This document shows positions 32,287-40,317 of a stretch of 64,000 nt of DNA, piece by piece (the stretch's first letter is position 1; the number at the start of each line of letters is the position of its first letter). Both the position numbers and the translations under genes were made by a program. The notes below the pieces were generated by a model. That model saw only the letters and a list, made by a program, of their open reading frames with translations. It searched no databases and had not been told where the DNA came from. Location of the stretch: positions 1-64,000 of the forward strand of contig JAEEGQ010000129.1 of assembly GCA_016280395.1 (NCBI GenBank), written 5' to 3'. This DNA comes from Lachnospiraceae bacterium. GTDB taxonomy: Bacteria; Bacillota; Clostridia; Lachnospirales; Lachnospiraceae.

Positions 32287-33432
32287 TTACAGGAGGGTCA
32301 ACTGACCGGCACCTGACTTCAAGCTTTCCTCGATCTTTTCGATACGTGAAAGAAGTTCGGAAGTGTCGGGTTGCTTCTCCCTTGCGGAGAGGATCAGCTC
32401 TGCAGCAACAACCGCGTAGCTGTTCTCGCGCCTGCAGACCTCCCGGATCCTTAAGAGTTCTTTTAAGATGAAGAACGCCTTATCCGGTCTTATGTTGGCT
32501 GCATATGCCTCAACGAGCGCAAGTGGATTGTATACGGCCCTCTGTGCTGTTATATAGAGGACGATATCCGTGAGAGCCTCTATTGCCTGCCCAAGAACAT
32601 ATGCCGGTTGTTTGCCCTCTTCCTGCCAGCGGTTGACAGTCTCAAGGATGTCAGGGATCCGTTCATTGAGAAGAGCATTTATCAGCCTCATGCTCTGCTC
32701 GGAAGAATCTATACCAAGAGTTGAGACCACGTGGTCAAGAGTGATCTCTTCGTCTTCGTAAACAGCCTCGAAGCAGGTCTCCAGATCGCGGATCGCATCG
32801 CGGACGCTTCCACCGGAATGCTTTACGATGGTCTTTAATGCGCCGTAAGTAATCTTCCTACCGCACTTCTTTGCTATCGCATCGAGCCTTGCTGCAAGAT
32901 CGGAATCCTTGATCGCTGAGAAGGTATAGCAGGCAGCCCTTGAGCGGACCGTAGCCGGTATCTTATCAGGCTCGGTTGTCGCAAGTATGAATACGGCCCA
33001 TTCCGGGGGCTCTTCAAGCGTCTTTAAAAGGGCATTGAAAGCGCCTGTTGATAACATGTGAACCTCGTCAATTATATAGACCTTTTTAGCCGCATGCACG
33101 GGCCTGTACTGTACCTTTTCGATGAGCTCCCTTACCTTATCGACGCCGTTGTTCGATGCGCCGTCAATCTCGATAACGTCCAGCTCATTGCCCTCTGCTA
33201 TAGCCTTGCAGAAAGCACATTTCCCGCACGGTTCACCGTGATCCTTATCCCTGCAGAGGATCGCTTTTGCAAGTATCCTCGCGGAGGTTGTCTTTCCGCA
33301 TCCATGTTTTCCGGAGAAAACATAGGTGGGAAAGAAGGTATCTTTCTTGCTCTGGTTCAGGAGACTCCTCCTTACGGTCTCCTGCCCTATCATTTCTTCA
33401 AACTTTTGTGGTCTTTCGGATGTAGTTAACAT
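32287..33432 (-). CDS. dnaX: DNA polymerase III gamma/tau-like clamp-loader ATPase (short form)
   Basis: 381 residues. It has FEEMIGQETVRRSLLNQ, Walker A GKHGCGKT near residue 40, the zinc module with four Cys (CRDKDHGEPCGKCAFCK), IIDEVHMLS, LLKTLEEPP and a sensor-1 FILATTEP. The arginine-finger motif reads SRA rather than the usual SRC. It stops after domain III, so it equals gamma and lacks the tau domains that bind DnaB and the polymerase. With delta, delta-prime and clamp genes in the same operon it would load the element's own beta clamp. The start at 33432 follows AAGGGGGTGG. Confidence 0.9.
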   Translation of the reverse strand: MLTTSERPQKFEEMIGQETVRRSLLNQSKKDTFFPTYVFSGKHGCGKTTSARILAKAILCRDKDHGEPCGKCAFCKAIAEGNELDVIEIDGASNNGVDKVRELIEKVQYRPVHAAKKVYIIDEVHMLSTGAFNALLKTLEEPPEWAVFILATTEPDKIPATVRSRAACYTFSAIKDSDLAARLDAIAKKCGRKITYGALKTIVKHSGGSVRDAIRDLETCFEAVYEDEEITLDHVVSTLGIDSSEQSMRLINALLNERIPDILETVNRWQEEGKQPAYVLGQAIEALTDIVLYITAQRAVYNPLALVEAYAANIRPDKAFFILKELLRIREVCRRENSYAVVAAELILSAREKQPDTSELLSRIEKIEESLKSGAGQLTLL

Positions 33433-33434
33433 CG

Positions 33435-33671
33435 TCACCACCCCCTTTCGTCAAAATTCAGCCAGGTATACTCATGCTTTACCTGACTCCTGCTCGTAGG
33501 CTGGATGCTGCTCTCCTTCAGCTTCATGCCCGGAGCGCACGCCCTTGCGATACGCCTTGCCTCGAGCAAACTTGTCGCAACGCAGAAACATATGCGCCGC
33601 GACACCCGGTCAGTGTAGATTATCCGGTAGTAGTGGCGGCTGCTACCTTTCTTTACGCGCACAGCTCGCAT
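33435..33671 (-). CDS. small basic protein between holB and dnaX
   Basis: 78 residues, basic (MRAVRVKKGSSRHYYRIIY), no recognised family. The ATG overlaps the end of the delta-prime gene by 19 bases and the stop lies two bases before the dnaX start, so it fills the gap in a tightly packed operon. No clear ribosome binding site; translation would be coupled. The packing supports it as a real gene. Confidence 0.5.
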   Translation of the reverse strand: MRAVRVKKGSSRHYYRIIYTDRVSRRICFCVATSLLEARRIARACAPGMKLKESSIQPTSRSQVKHEYTWLNFDERGW

Positions 33672-34426
33672 ATGAAATCGAAAAAATCCGCTTTTGAATA
33701 GGTTCTGCTATTCATAGCGATGCTGTTCTTTATCACGATATCGAGCTTTTCCGACAGATAATCGCCTTCCCTATCATCACTGAGCAAGAACATCGGGAAA
33801 AGCTTGCTGAGGAGAAATCCACAGAAATTACTGATATATTCATGGAATTTCTCGAAGTAATTCTCACTGTTCTTCTCTTCAAGCATTCCCAATAGCTTTA
33901 ACATAGCCTTGGGCTCCTTAAGATAAGCGAGAAGATCCTTATCTAGCTCTTTTAAGATGTGCATCGGGCCTTTGCCGCCAAAAAGGGCATCGACGACATC
34001 TATATCGTGCGTAAAATCCCATGCTCTGTCCGCTGCGCCGGGATCCATCCGCAGGTAATGCGGATAAGTCGCGTTGATATACGAGATCACGGAATCACGG
34101 TCCACATGGAACGGCAGGGTTATGCATCGGGAACATATGGTAGAGATTAACGGGCGCGTCGTGTTGAACACGAACATTGACCGCTCGTTCTCTTCCAGAG
34201 TTTTTAACAATGCATTTGCCGCTTCCTCCGCCATATCCTCGGCATGAGGAACAAGAACATAATGCTCCCCGGCAAGGTCACACCATTCCGTGAGCTCCCT
34301 TATCTCATCTACTGAGAGATCTTCCTGCTCCCGATAGTTGGGAGAATCGGAAAGACTGGCACCGGCCTTTTCTTCAAGGAACTTGCGCGCCCTTGTGATA
34401 GGCCAGCAACTAAGTATGTAGTTCAT
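33653..34426 (-). CDS. holB: DNA polymerase III delta-prime-like clamp-loader subunit
   Basis: 257 residues. The AAA-like core shows LSVDEIRELTEWCDLAG, HYVLVPHAEDMAEEAANALL, KTLEENE and the arginine-finger motif ICSRCITLPF. There is no P-loop, as expected for delta-prime; the N-terminal part is shorter than in chromosomal HolB. The C-terminal collar domain is helical. AAAGGGG lies ten bases upstream. A GGGGAATG/CATTCCCC hairpin separates it from dnaN (34459-34486) and may reduce read-through. Confidence 0.8.
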   Translation of the reverse strand: MNYILSCWPITRARKFLEEKAGASLSDSPNYREQEDLSVDEIRELTEWCDLAGEHYVLVPHAEDMAEEAANALLKTLEENERSMFVFNTTRPLISTICSRCITLPFHVDRDSVISYINATYPHYLRMDPGAADRAWDFTHDIDVVDALFGGKGPMHILKELDKDLLAYLKEPKAMLKLLGMLEEKNSENYFEKFHEYISNFCGFLLSKLFPMFLLSDDREGDYLSEKLDIVIKNSIAMNSRTYSKADFFDFICELCA

Positions 34427-34493
34427 ACTACATGCACCCCTTTCTTATAAAAGATGAAAGGGGAATGTGAAAAAACCGCATTCCCCGAGATAT

Positions 34494-35636
34494 TTAGGCC
34501 GTAAACCTGCACACGGCATAATTTGCCTTGCCGCCGTTCACCATGAACAACTGGTTGGCGGTGAAGACTATCTTCATCTTTTCTTCCGGAGCTGCAGACG
34601 TCATCTGCAATACCTGCTCGGCCGAGAAGGTCGGCGCGAACATATCCGCATCACAGCTTATGTTGCCGGCGATATCAGTGGTTCCCTTGCCGGACTTGTC
34701 AGAGATGGTAAGAGCCATCGAGGTTCCCTTGTCGAAATTCAGCGAAAACCTCTTTTTCTCGTCGGTAGATACCGCAACGATGAGGTTTAAGGCATCGGCA
34801 AGGTCAGCCTTGGTGATCTCCATCTCCGCGCTCTTTTCCGCCGTCGCATTATCAAGCAGCTGCTGGAGAGCCTTGATGGGGAATTTCCTCTCTATCAGAC
34901 GGATCAGGACGAGAGTGTTCTCGTTATCCTTGATCAGGAGGTACTTTCCGCTCATAATAAGGCAGATAAGCTCGCCCTTAAGGACTGCTATGACCTTGCA
35001 TGCGACCTTCGGAAGAAAGATCTCCTGTGCAAAGGCACCCGCCACATCAACATAATGGCATCTTCCGCCATCGGACGACCAGAGTCTTGACCTCGTAGCC
35101 TTGGGAGCCTCGCTCTCCTCGGCATTGAACGGCTTTTCCTCTCCGTCTGCCTCGGCTGTATCAGCGGGCACGGGAACAACGTAAAAGCCCGGGAACTTAT
35201 CGCTTGATGAAAGCGGTAAGAGTTCCTTGATCCCCTTGCTCAGCTCTTCCTGCTGCATCATTACCTGACCTCCGACAGGCTCGAGACCTTCGGTATTGAG
35301 TTCCGGCATGGTTGTCGTAAACGGCAGCGCAACTGTCGTCTTTGACTTCGGAGCAGAAAGCGAGATAAGCCCGCCGTTCTCCAGAAGCACGATATCGTTC
35401 TCCTTCCATACGGATACGACGTCCTGAAGCTTACTGAAGTGAACGACAAATTTCTTGCCGTTCTCGGCCTCGTCGGATGTGACGTTGATGTTCTGCTGCA
35501 TCTGAACGCCTTCCCCGTCAAATGCGGTAACGACCGCCTTGTCATAACTTACCTCGATCGATACGAGGTCATTTTTTCCGTTCGCAACGGATAACTTTTT
35601 GAGCACATACTGTAGCTCGGACTTTGCTATCTTCAT
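34494..35636 (-). CDS. dnaN: DNA polymerase III beta sliding clamp-like protein
   Basis: 380 residues, close to the usual 366. It starts MKIAKSELQYVLKKLSVANG and follows the three-domain clamp layout: VVTAFDGEGVQM, FVVHFSKLQDVVSVW, LPFTTTMPELN; then the second domain; then ADLADALNLIVAVSTDEKKR and the C-terminal strand NYAVCRFTA. An inserted acidic stretch near residue 165 (AEADGEEKPFNAEESEAPK) is unusual. It would act as a processivity ring. The start at 35636 follows AAGGGGG. The gene lies between holA and holB. Confidence 0.8.
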   Translation of the reverse strand: MKIAKSELQYVLKKLSVANGKNDLVSIEVSYDKAVVTAFDGEGVQMQQNINVTSDEAENGKKFVVHFSKLQDVVSVWKENDIVLLENGGLISLSAPKSKTTVALPFTTTMPELNTEGLEPVGGQVMMQQEELSKGIKELLPLSSSDKFPGFYVVPVPADTAEADGEEKPFNAEESEAPKATRSRLWSSDGGRCHYVDVAGAFAQEIFLPKVACKVIAVLKGELICLIMSGKYLLIKDNENTLVLIRLIERKFPIKALQQLLDNATAEKSAEMEITKADLADALNLIVAVSTDEKKRFSLNFDKGTSMALTISDKSGKGTTDIAGNISCDADMFAPTFSAEQVLQMTSAAPEEKMKIVFTANQLFMVNGGKANYAVCRFTA

Positions 35637-35650
35637 CTGATAGCCCCCTT

Positions 35651-36526
35651 TCATGTGAATAAACTTGCTACCGATGCGATGACTGCCGTCACCGGATCAC
35701 AGCCCCCTTTGATTAACCGAATGCCCTCGGTAAGGATCGTTATCGCCTTTCTGGCGGTCTCAGGATCCATTTCCGGAACATTCTTCAGCTGATAAGGAGA
35801 GACCTTTAGCTGGATCTGCGCGACATCCCTGCCGACCAGCGCTACCTTGTAGCTGAGGCGGAAGGAATACAGAAGCGTTGAGAGAATGTTTATCTCGTTC
35901 TCGCCGTTCTGGAGCAGCTGGAGCAGCAGTTCAAAGAACTTCTCCTTATCTTTGGACAAAAAATAAGAGAACAGTGCGAACACGTTCTCTTTTAGGCGCT
36001 TAGGTATGTAAAAATCGATATCCTGCTTCGTGATGACCTCGCAGGACGACCTAAGCTGCTTCAACCAGATCTCTACGGTATACAAAGATATGCTCTCGTC
36101 ATTCAGGTACCCGATCCGATCGACCAGGTAATCGAAATCACTTTGCATGATCTTCATGCCGGAGAGCTTGCTGAGCACAAACTTTTTCAGCTCGCTTTCA
36201 GAAAGCCGGTTGAATACTTTTAATTTTTTGTCCCTTTCCAGCCGGTTGTAAACCGATAACCTCTTGTCTACCGAATCTACAACGACTCTTACCTCGTTCT
36301 CGGGTTCGTCGCCCAAGAGCTTCTCGATCACGGGATTTTTAAGGTCCCGTGCCGAAACTAAAAAGTATTTCCTTCCGAACAGGCCGAAGGAATAGATATC
36401 GTCAAGCATAGCCTCATTCAGCTCGCCTTTTACGATCTCTTCTTCCTTAAGTTCCATCTTTCTCATTTCTGAGTTCAGGAAATACCTTACCCCGTACGGT
36501 TCTTCGCCGTACAAAACCATGAGCAT
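35651..36526 (-). CDS. holA: DNA polymerase III delta-like clamp-loader subunit
   Basis: 291 residues. The order fits HolA: LYGEEPYGVRYFLNSEM at the N-terminus (the delta P-loop-like region without a lysine), YSFGLFGRKYFLVSARDL, LKKFVLSKLSGMKIM, then a helical collar domain (FALFSYFLSKDKEKFFELLL). Delta opens the clamp in the loader. AAGGAGG precedes the ATG at 36526. It is the first gene of the clamp operon, directly after leader RNA 1 and its terminator. Confidence 0.8.
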   Translation of the reverse strand: MLMVLYGEEPYGVRYFLNSEMRKMELKEEEIVKGELNEAMLDDIYSFGLFGRKYFLVSARDLKNPVIEKLLGDEPENEVRVVVDSVDKRLSVYNRLERDKKLKVFNRLSESELKKFVLSKLSGMKIMQSDFDYLVDRIGYLNDESISLYTVEIWLKQLRSSCEVITKQDIDFYIPKRLKENVFALFSYFLSKDKEKFFELLLQLLQNGENEINILSTLLYSFRLSYKVALVGRDVAQIQLKVSPYQLKNVPEMDPETARKAITILTEGIRLIKGGCDPVTAVIASVASLFT

Positions 36527-36561
36527 AAGCAACACCTCCTTGCGCCCTGGTTCAAAATGGC

Positions 36562-36594
36562 CAAAAATAAAGGACTCCCTCTCGGAAGTCCTTT
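36562..36594 (-). terminator. terminator after leader RNA 1
   Basis: Minus strand: AAAGGACTTCC and GGGAGTCCTTT pair, then TATTTTTGG. It stands between the leader RNA and holA, so read-through must be regulated for the operon to be expressed. Confidence 0.8.
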
Positions 36595-36600
36595 AAAACT

Positions 36601-36716
36601 GGCAACTATGAGTATAAAAAGATATACTACCCCCGTCTAAATCTGCAGCCACCCAAAATGGTGGTCTTAGAAAACGCCCATGAATTGCAGCTCAAAATCG
36701 ACAAAAATAGTATGTG
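36601..36716 (-). ncRNA. structured leader RNA, copy 1 (clamp operon)
   Basis: One of five copies. Minus-strand layout: a conserved start (TTTTTGTCGATTTTGAG), P1 5-prime arm GCAATT, conserved GTTTTCTAAGACC, hairpin P2 (CCACC/GGTGG), conserved GGCTGCAG, conserved GACGGGG, hairpin P3 (AGTATA/TATACT), and P1 3-prime arm AGTTGC. P2 and P3 keep pairing while changing bases between copies. The promoter lies just upstream and a terminator just downstream. A cis-regulatory RNA is the simplest reading; the family is not recognised. Confidence 0.75.
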
Positions 36717-36719
36717 TAT

Positions 36720-36748
36720 ATTATCACCGCTTTTCAGCTCGTAAGCAA
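36720..36748 (-). promoter_or_regulatory. element-wide promoter of the clamp operon
   Basis: Minus strand: TTGCTT (36743-36748) in TTGCTTACGA, exact 17-base spacer, -10 GATAAT (36720-36725). Followed by leader RNA 1. Confidence 0.8.
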
Positions 36749-36764
36749 GCATTTTTATCAAAAA

Positions 36765-37661
36765 TTATTGCGTTTTGATGGGATAAATCGAGATAGTGTT
36801 TACGTCGTATTGCTTTATATCCTTTTCACCTGCTTTATCGTGCAGCCATACACCGAGCGATCCAGTTATCGAAGATACATTATCGAAGCCTCTTTCCTTT
36901 ATCTCGTCTTCAAGTGCACTCCAGACAGTATAGGTAGCCCCGTTCGTAGCCCCTGTATAGCACCATCCCTTCGGAAAGGCTCCATCGCCCCAGAAATCCA
37001 TGTTCTCGACCATTATCCCATTGACTGAAATGTGCGTGAAATAGGAAGACATCGGGTGATCGGTCAGGTTGTGGAAAAGAAGCTCAAAATCGGTCAGGCC
37101 CTTTCCTTTTCTGATGGTATATACCTCGACGTTCTCATCCTTGAAACACATTTCAGCGCCTTCAAAGGAAGGTTCAAAAGCTGTACCGTCATCAAGGCTG
37201 GTGGTCAGATGGGTCGAAACTGTCTTGATCTCTGAGGCGATGAAAAGAGAAAAAGTAACGTCTATGGTCTTTATCTTTTTGATCCCATATGCCTTCATTC
37301 CGGAGAGGTCATATGAATCAAGGCATTTGCTTCCTTTGGTCACGTATTTAGAGTAAGATCCGTCGTCATATACCATACAGCCGTTTACTGCGACATCATC
37401 GATAAGAAATGTGACGGCATCATCGATATCGCTTGTAATGGCAAACTCCAGGGATTCATTATTCTTCAAGCCCGTTATCGCGACTGAGACACCGCCGTTA
37501 TCGTAGGCAACGGTATTTTCTACTGCCGCGTTCGCTTCGGCCTCTTTCGTGGGGACAACGCTCGAAGAACTGCTGTGCTGCTGGGGCACTGACAAGAGCT
37601 CGCAGGCTGATAATGCAATGATACAGGCAAACGACATTAACAATAAGATGAAACGCTTCAC
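36765..37661 (-). CDS. lipoprotein of unknown function
   Basis: 298 residues. A lipoprotein signal (MKRFILLLMSFACIIALSAC) with the lipobox ALSAC puts the acylated Cys at residue 20. A Ser/Ala linker leads to two similar beta-rich halves (VSVAITGLKNNESLEFAI and VEVYTIRKGKGLTDFELLFH), each with the order of an Ig-like or telomeric-repeat-factor-like clamp domain. The start codon is GTG at 37661 with GGAGG eight bases before it. The clamp-operon promoter begins right after its stop. Probably a surface protein. Confidence 0.65.
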   Translation of the reverse strand: MKRFILLLMSFACIIALSACELLSVPQQHSSSSSVVPTKEAEANAAVENTVAYDNGGVSVAITGLKNNESLEFAITSDIDDAVTFLIDDVAVNGCMVYDDGSYSKYVTKGSKCLDSYDLSGMKAYGIKKIKTIDVTFSLFIASEIKTVSTHLTTSLDDGTAFEPSFEGAEMCFKDENVEVYTIRKGKGLTDFELLFHNLTDHPMSSYFTHISVNGIMVENMDFWGDGAFPKGWCYTGATNGATYTVWSALEDEIKERGFDNVSSITGSLGVWLHDKAGEKDIKQYDVNTISIYPIKTQ

Positions 37662-37729
37662 TTTCCATACCTCCGCAATTTATGGGCTATCCTAATGGAA
37701 CAGATAGATTATAGCACCATAAGGCGCAC

Positions 37730-37766
37730 AAAAAAAGGCGCAGCAGAAAGGGTAAGACCGCGCCTT
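37730..37766 (-). terminator. terminator of the 37787-38095 gene
   Basis: Minus strand: AAGGCGC and GCGCCTT enclose an 18-base loop, followed by TTTTTG. Confidence 0.7.
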
Positions 37767-37786
37767 GATGATATAGTCATATTTAG

Positions 37787-38095
37787 TTAATCGCCGTACA
37801 CCGTGCCGGCAGAAACGTGGTATATTTTCTGCGGAAAAAAGAGTGGTGCGGCCATGGCATTTACCTCGTAAAGAGTGCGAAAAACAAAGGTCTTTTGTTC
37901 CCTGCAATATTCGTCCAGCTCATCCCACGCCTCGCTGCAGTGGAACTTCTCTGCTATTTCGCGGTCAATGCCGGGGACCAGCGTAAGGAAGAGGAAATTA
38001 TTATCGGCTTCAAGTACTGCCGCTAGGTCTATGCCATTGAGTGATGATCTTCCCGAAAGCGTCGAGAGATAAAACCTCGGGTTTAAGGTGTTCAT
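37787..38095 (-). CDS. hypothetical protein (102 aa)
   Basis: Soluble protein starting MNTLNPRFYLSTLSGRSSLN; GAGGTG precedes the ATG. It contains LAAVLEADNNFLFLTLVPG and CREQKTFVFRTLYEVNAMA. No family recognised. It has its own terminator and is divergent from the serine recombinase. Confidence 0.55.
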   Translation of the reverse strand: MNTLNPRFYLSTLSGRSSLNGIDLAAVLEADNNFLFLTLVPGIDREIAEKFHCSEAWDELDEYCREQKTFVFRTLYEVNAMAAPLFFPQKIYHVSAGTVYGD

Positions 38096-38210
38096 TTTCT
38101 CACCTCGTTTCTATACGCCCAATATACGCTCTTTTGTAGAATTGCTCGACCACAAAAATTAGGAATTTATCAATTCACATTCAAAATAGAATACCGAATA
38201 CAAAACCAAA

Positions 38211-38299
38211 ATGTATTAATTCTGACGTATCCGCCATGTGTATCAAAAGTGTTGACGTAATCTCCTGCCGGTGATATTATTTATGTATCAATTCTGATG
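38211..38299. repeat. 17-bp direct repeats flanking the recombinase promoter
   Basis: ATGTATTAATTCTGACG at 38211-38227 and ATGTATCAATTCTGATG at 38283-38299 agree at 15 of 17 positions and bracket the promoter. They may be operators for autoregulation or recombinase-binding subsites. Confidence 0.6.
38252..38280 (+). promoter_or_regulatory. sigma-A promoter of the serine recombinase
   Basis: TTGACG (38252-38257), 17-base spacer, TATTAT (38275-38280). The ATG is at 38329 with GGAGGG before it. Confidence 0.75.
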
Positions 38300-38328
38300 A
38301 ACGTTAGTTTTGATACGGAGGGTGCGGG

Positions 38329-39225
38329 ATGCAGTACGGCAAGGACGATATAATAAAGGCAGCAAGAGTGATACTGCCGGATTATAAGAAATATGAACTG
38401 GACATCTACACGACCGCAGACTTAGTGGCTGAAAATGAAGATGAGAAATACCGCTACGTGATTCGTATCACGAAGAACGGTCAGAAGAAGGAAATCAGCA
38501 CGCTCAAGAACGTAGACATCCGCGAGGCCCTTAAATCGCTTGCGCGAATCTATGGATATTGCCGTATTTCGCGCAAAGAGCAGTCAATAGAACGTCAGGA
38601 ACGTAATATCAAGAAAGAATATCCGGCCGCGATACTCGTCAAGGAAGCATTCACCGGCACGAAGATGGACCGCCCTGAATGGAACAAGCTATATAAGGCG
38701 GTACAGCCCGGGGATATGATCGTATTCGACTCGGTCTCACGAATGAGCCGAAATGCAGAGGAAGGCATAGAAACTTATCTGGAGTTATTCGGCAAAGGCG
38801 TAGAGCTCGTATTCTTAAAGGAACACTACATCGATACTGCGGTCTATGCCGAGAATATGCGGGATAAGATAGAGCTGCAGGGAACGGACGAGGATGAGAT
38901 CTTTAAGGGCCTGAACAACTATTTCAGGAAGCTCGCCGCCAGACAGATCCGCATAGCCTTTGAACAGTCCGAAAAGGAAGTCGAAGACCTTCATCAGCGT
39001 ACTCGTGAAGGGATCGAAACCGCCAGGCTCAAAGGCAAACAGATCGGTCAGATATCCGGAAAAAAACTCAAAGTAAAGATAGAGGCTCCCGCGAAAGAAA
39101 AGATCAGGAAATACAGCAAAGCTTTCGATGGCACGCTCAATGACACTGAATGCATCAGATTGGTAGGGATCGCGCGGAATACATATTACAAATACAAAAG
39201 AGAGTTGATATCGGGAGAAAAATAG
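38329..39225 (+). CDS. serine recombinase (resolvase/invertase family) with N-terminal extension
   Basis: 298 residues. The resolvase catalytic domain starts late, at about residue 74, with YGYCRISRKEQSIERQ, placing the catalytic Ser at residue 81; normally it is near residue 10. EAFTGTKMDRPEWNKLYKAV and DMIVFDSVSRMSRN follow, with the usual catalytic Arg residues, then the long E helix and a small C-terminal helix-turn-helix (CIRLVGIARNTYYKYK). The 73-residue N-terminal part (YRYVIRITKNGQKKEISTL) looks like a three-stranded beta unit. It may resolve multimers, invert DNA or integrate the element. Its own promoter is flanked by direct repeats. Confidence 0.85.
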   Translation: MQYGKDDIIKAARVILPDYKKYELDIYTTADLVAENEDEKYRYVIRITKNGQKKEISTLKNVDIREALKSLARIYGYCRISRKEQSIERQERNIKKEYPAAILVKEAFTGTKMDRPEWNKLYKAVQPGDMIVFDSVSRMSRNAEEGIETYLELFGKGVELVFLKEHYIDTAVYAENMRDKIELQGTDEDEIFKGLNNYFRKLAARQIRIAFEQSEKEVEDLHQRTREGIETARLKGKQIGQISGKKLKVKIEAPAKEKIRKYSKAFDGTLNDTECIRLVGIARNTYYKYKRELISGEK

Positions 39226-39252
39226 TATAAGGGCATCGCGCAGCCTTGCGCA

Positions 39253-39492
39253 TCAGATCACCAGGTACGTTGCCTCATCGATCTCATCAGCACGTCCCTC
39301 ATGGCACATCGCTTCAAGGGCCTCGAAGAAGTCCCACGGCTCGATATTCAGCTTCGCCGCTTCATATTCGAGACCGCCTGGCTTTTGAACGTGTCTTTTT
39401 GAGACCGCCCGTCCGTGCAGTGCCTTAGAGATCCGTGCACCATACTCGATCGCCTTATCTTTCCCGAAATAGTAATATTCACCATCCATCAT
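39253..39492 (-). CDS. hypothetical protein (79 aa)
   Basis: Starts MMDGEYYYFGKDKAIEYG; AAGGGGG precedes the ATG at 39492. A longer frame to 39834 exists, but its first part is a shadow of the upstream gene in another frame. C-terminal EPWDFFEALEAMCHEGRADE is helical. Downstream partner of the 94-aa gene, 11 bases apart. Confidence 0.55.
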   Translation of the reverse strand: MMDGEYYYFGKDKAIEYGARISKALHGRAVSKRHVQKPGGLEYEAAKLNIEPWDFFEALEAMCHEGRADEIDEATYLVI

Positions 39493-39503
39493 ATCCCACC
39501 CCC

Positions 39504-39788
39504 TTACATTGCCATCAAATGACCAAATTCTGCTTCTGTAACGCTCTCTCCAAGGTCTTCCAGTATCCTCGGCAGGAACGGATATCCTATCACGGAAAAA
39601 GCCTTCGGGCTGCGGTAGACCATGAAGGAAAATACCATCCGGTCGATGGTGAATAACGGAGCGAGCGCGAAACTCGGCTCGGTCATCTGTCCTTCGTACA
39701 ATCCTATATGCTCCTCTCCGTCGCCAACCTCGAACCGGTAGAAATGACCTTCGATCGGTATCACCCTGATATTCTTCTTTTCGCCCAT
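39504..39788 (-). CDS. hypothetical protein (94 aa)
   Basis: Begins MGEKKNIRVIPIEGHFYRFE and contains GEEHIGLYEGQMTEPSFALA; soluble, beta-rich. AGGAGGGG precedes the ATG. Driven by the promoter at 39833-39862 and followed by the 79-aa gene. No family recognised. Confidence 0.6.
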   Translation of the reverse strand: MGEKKNIRVIPIEGHFYRFEVGDGEEHIGLYEGQMTEPSFALAPLFTIDRMVFSFMVYRSPKAFSVIGYPFLPRILEDLGESVTEAEFGHLMAM

Positions 39789-39832
39789 AACAACCCCTCC
39801 TAAAAAACAGAAACTTTGTTCGATGTGTCACC

Positions 39833-39862
39833 ATGATAGCACCGCAAACAGATGTTTGTCAA
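39833..39862 (-). promoter_or_regulatory. sigma-A promoter of the 39788-39253 pair
   Basis: Minus strand: TTGACA (39857-39862), 18-base spacer, TATCAT (39833-39838). The spacer contains the palindrome-like AAACATCTGTTT and nearby GTTCGA/TCGAAC copies that may be operators. Confidence 0.7.
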
Positions 39863-39884
39863 TCCCGAACAGAATCGAACACAC

Positions 39885-39924
39885 AAAAAACCCCGGATAC
39901 CGTCCAAACGAACGATTTCCGGGG
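39885..39924 (-). terminator. terminator of the PRTRC-like operon
   Basis: Minus strand: CCCCGGA and TCCGGGG pair, then TTTTTTGTG. It lies about 28 bases past the stop of the zinc-ribbon gene, the last gene of the operon. Confidence 0.8.
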
Positions 39925-39951
39925 TAATTTCTAAAAAACGGTCCCTTGCCA

Positions 39952-40314
39952 TTAATCTTCCCAGCCTTCGGGATCGATCAGACGCTGGCCGAACATATTA
40001 TACCATGCGCCACAGTTCGCGCACTGGCACGCTCCGAGGTATTGGTCCTCCAAGAGCACCGTTGTGCCGCAGCTGCACTTGCCTTCAGCGGGCTCGGTCA
40101 CGTTCCATCGGTATTCCCGATAATACGGGCCGGTCAAGAGCAGTTTCTGCGACATACACAACTCATAGTTTTCCTTTGCCTCTTCGGAATTAAAAACGGG
40201 CTCGCCGTCGTCACCGATATCGAATGAATAACCGGAACCGGGATCTTTTATATCGTCAAATTCCACCGTTCGTCTTACATGGGTGACGGTCTGCCTCTGC
40301 TTTAATATCTCCAT
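39952..40314 (-). CDS. C-terminal zinc-ribbon protein (120 aa)
   Basis: The C-terminal 45 residues hold two Cys pairs (KCSCGTTVL; CQCANCGAWYNMFGQ), a zinc ribbon. The N-terminus is soluble (LKQRQTVTHVRRTVEF). GAAGGAA precedes the ATG. It ends the PRTRC-like operon, three bases from the 328-aa gene, and could bind nucleic acid or proteins. Confidence 0.65.
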   Translation of the reverse strand: MEILKQRQTVTHVRRTVEFDDIKDPGSGYSFDIGDDGEPVFNSEEAKENYELCMSQKLLLTGPYYREYRWNVTEPAEGKCSCGTTVLLEDQYLGACQCANCGAWYNMFGQRLIDPEGWED

Positions 40315-40317
40315 CTT

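Noticed and set aside
39253..39834. 193-aa minus-strand ORF
   Set aside because: Its first 114 codons overlap the better supported 94-aa gene in another frame; only the last 79 codons are kept.
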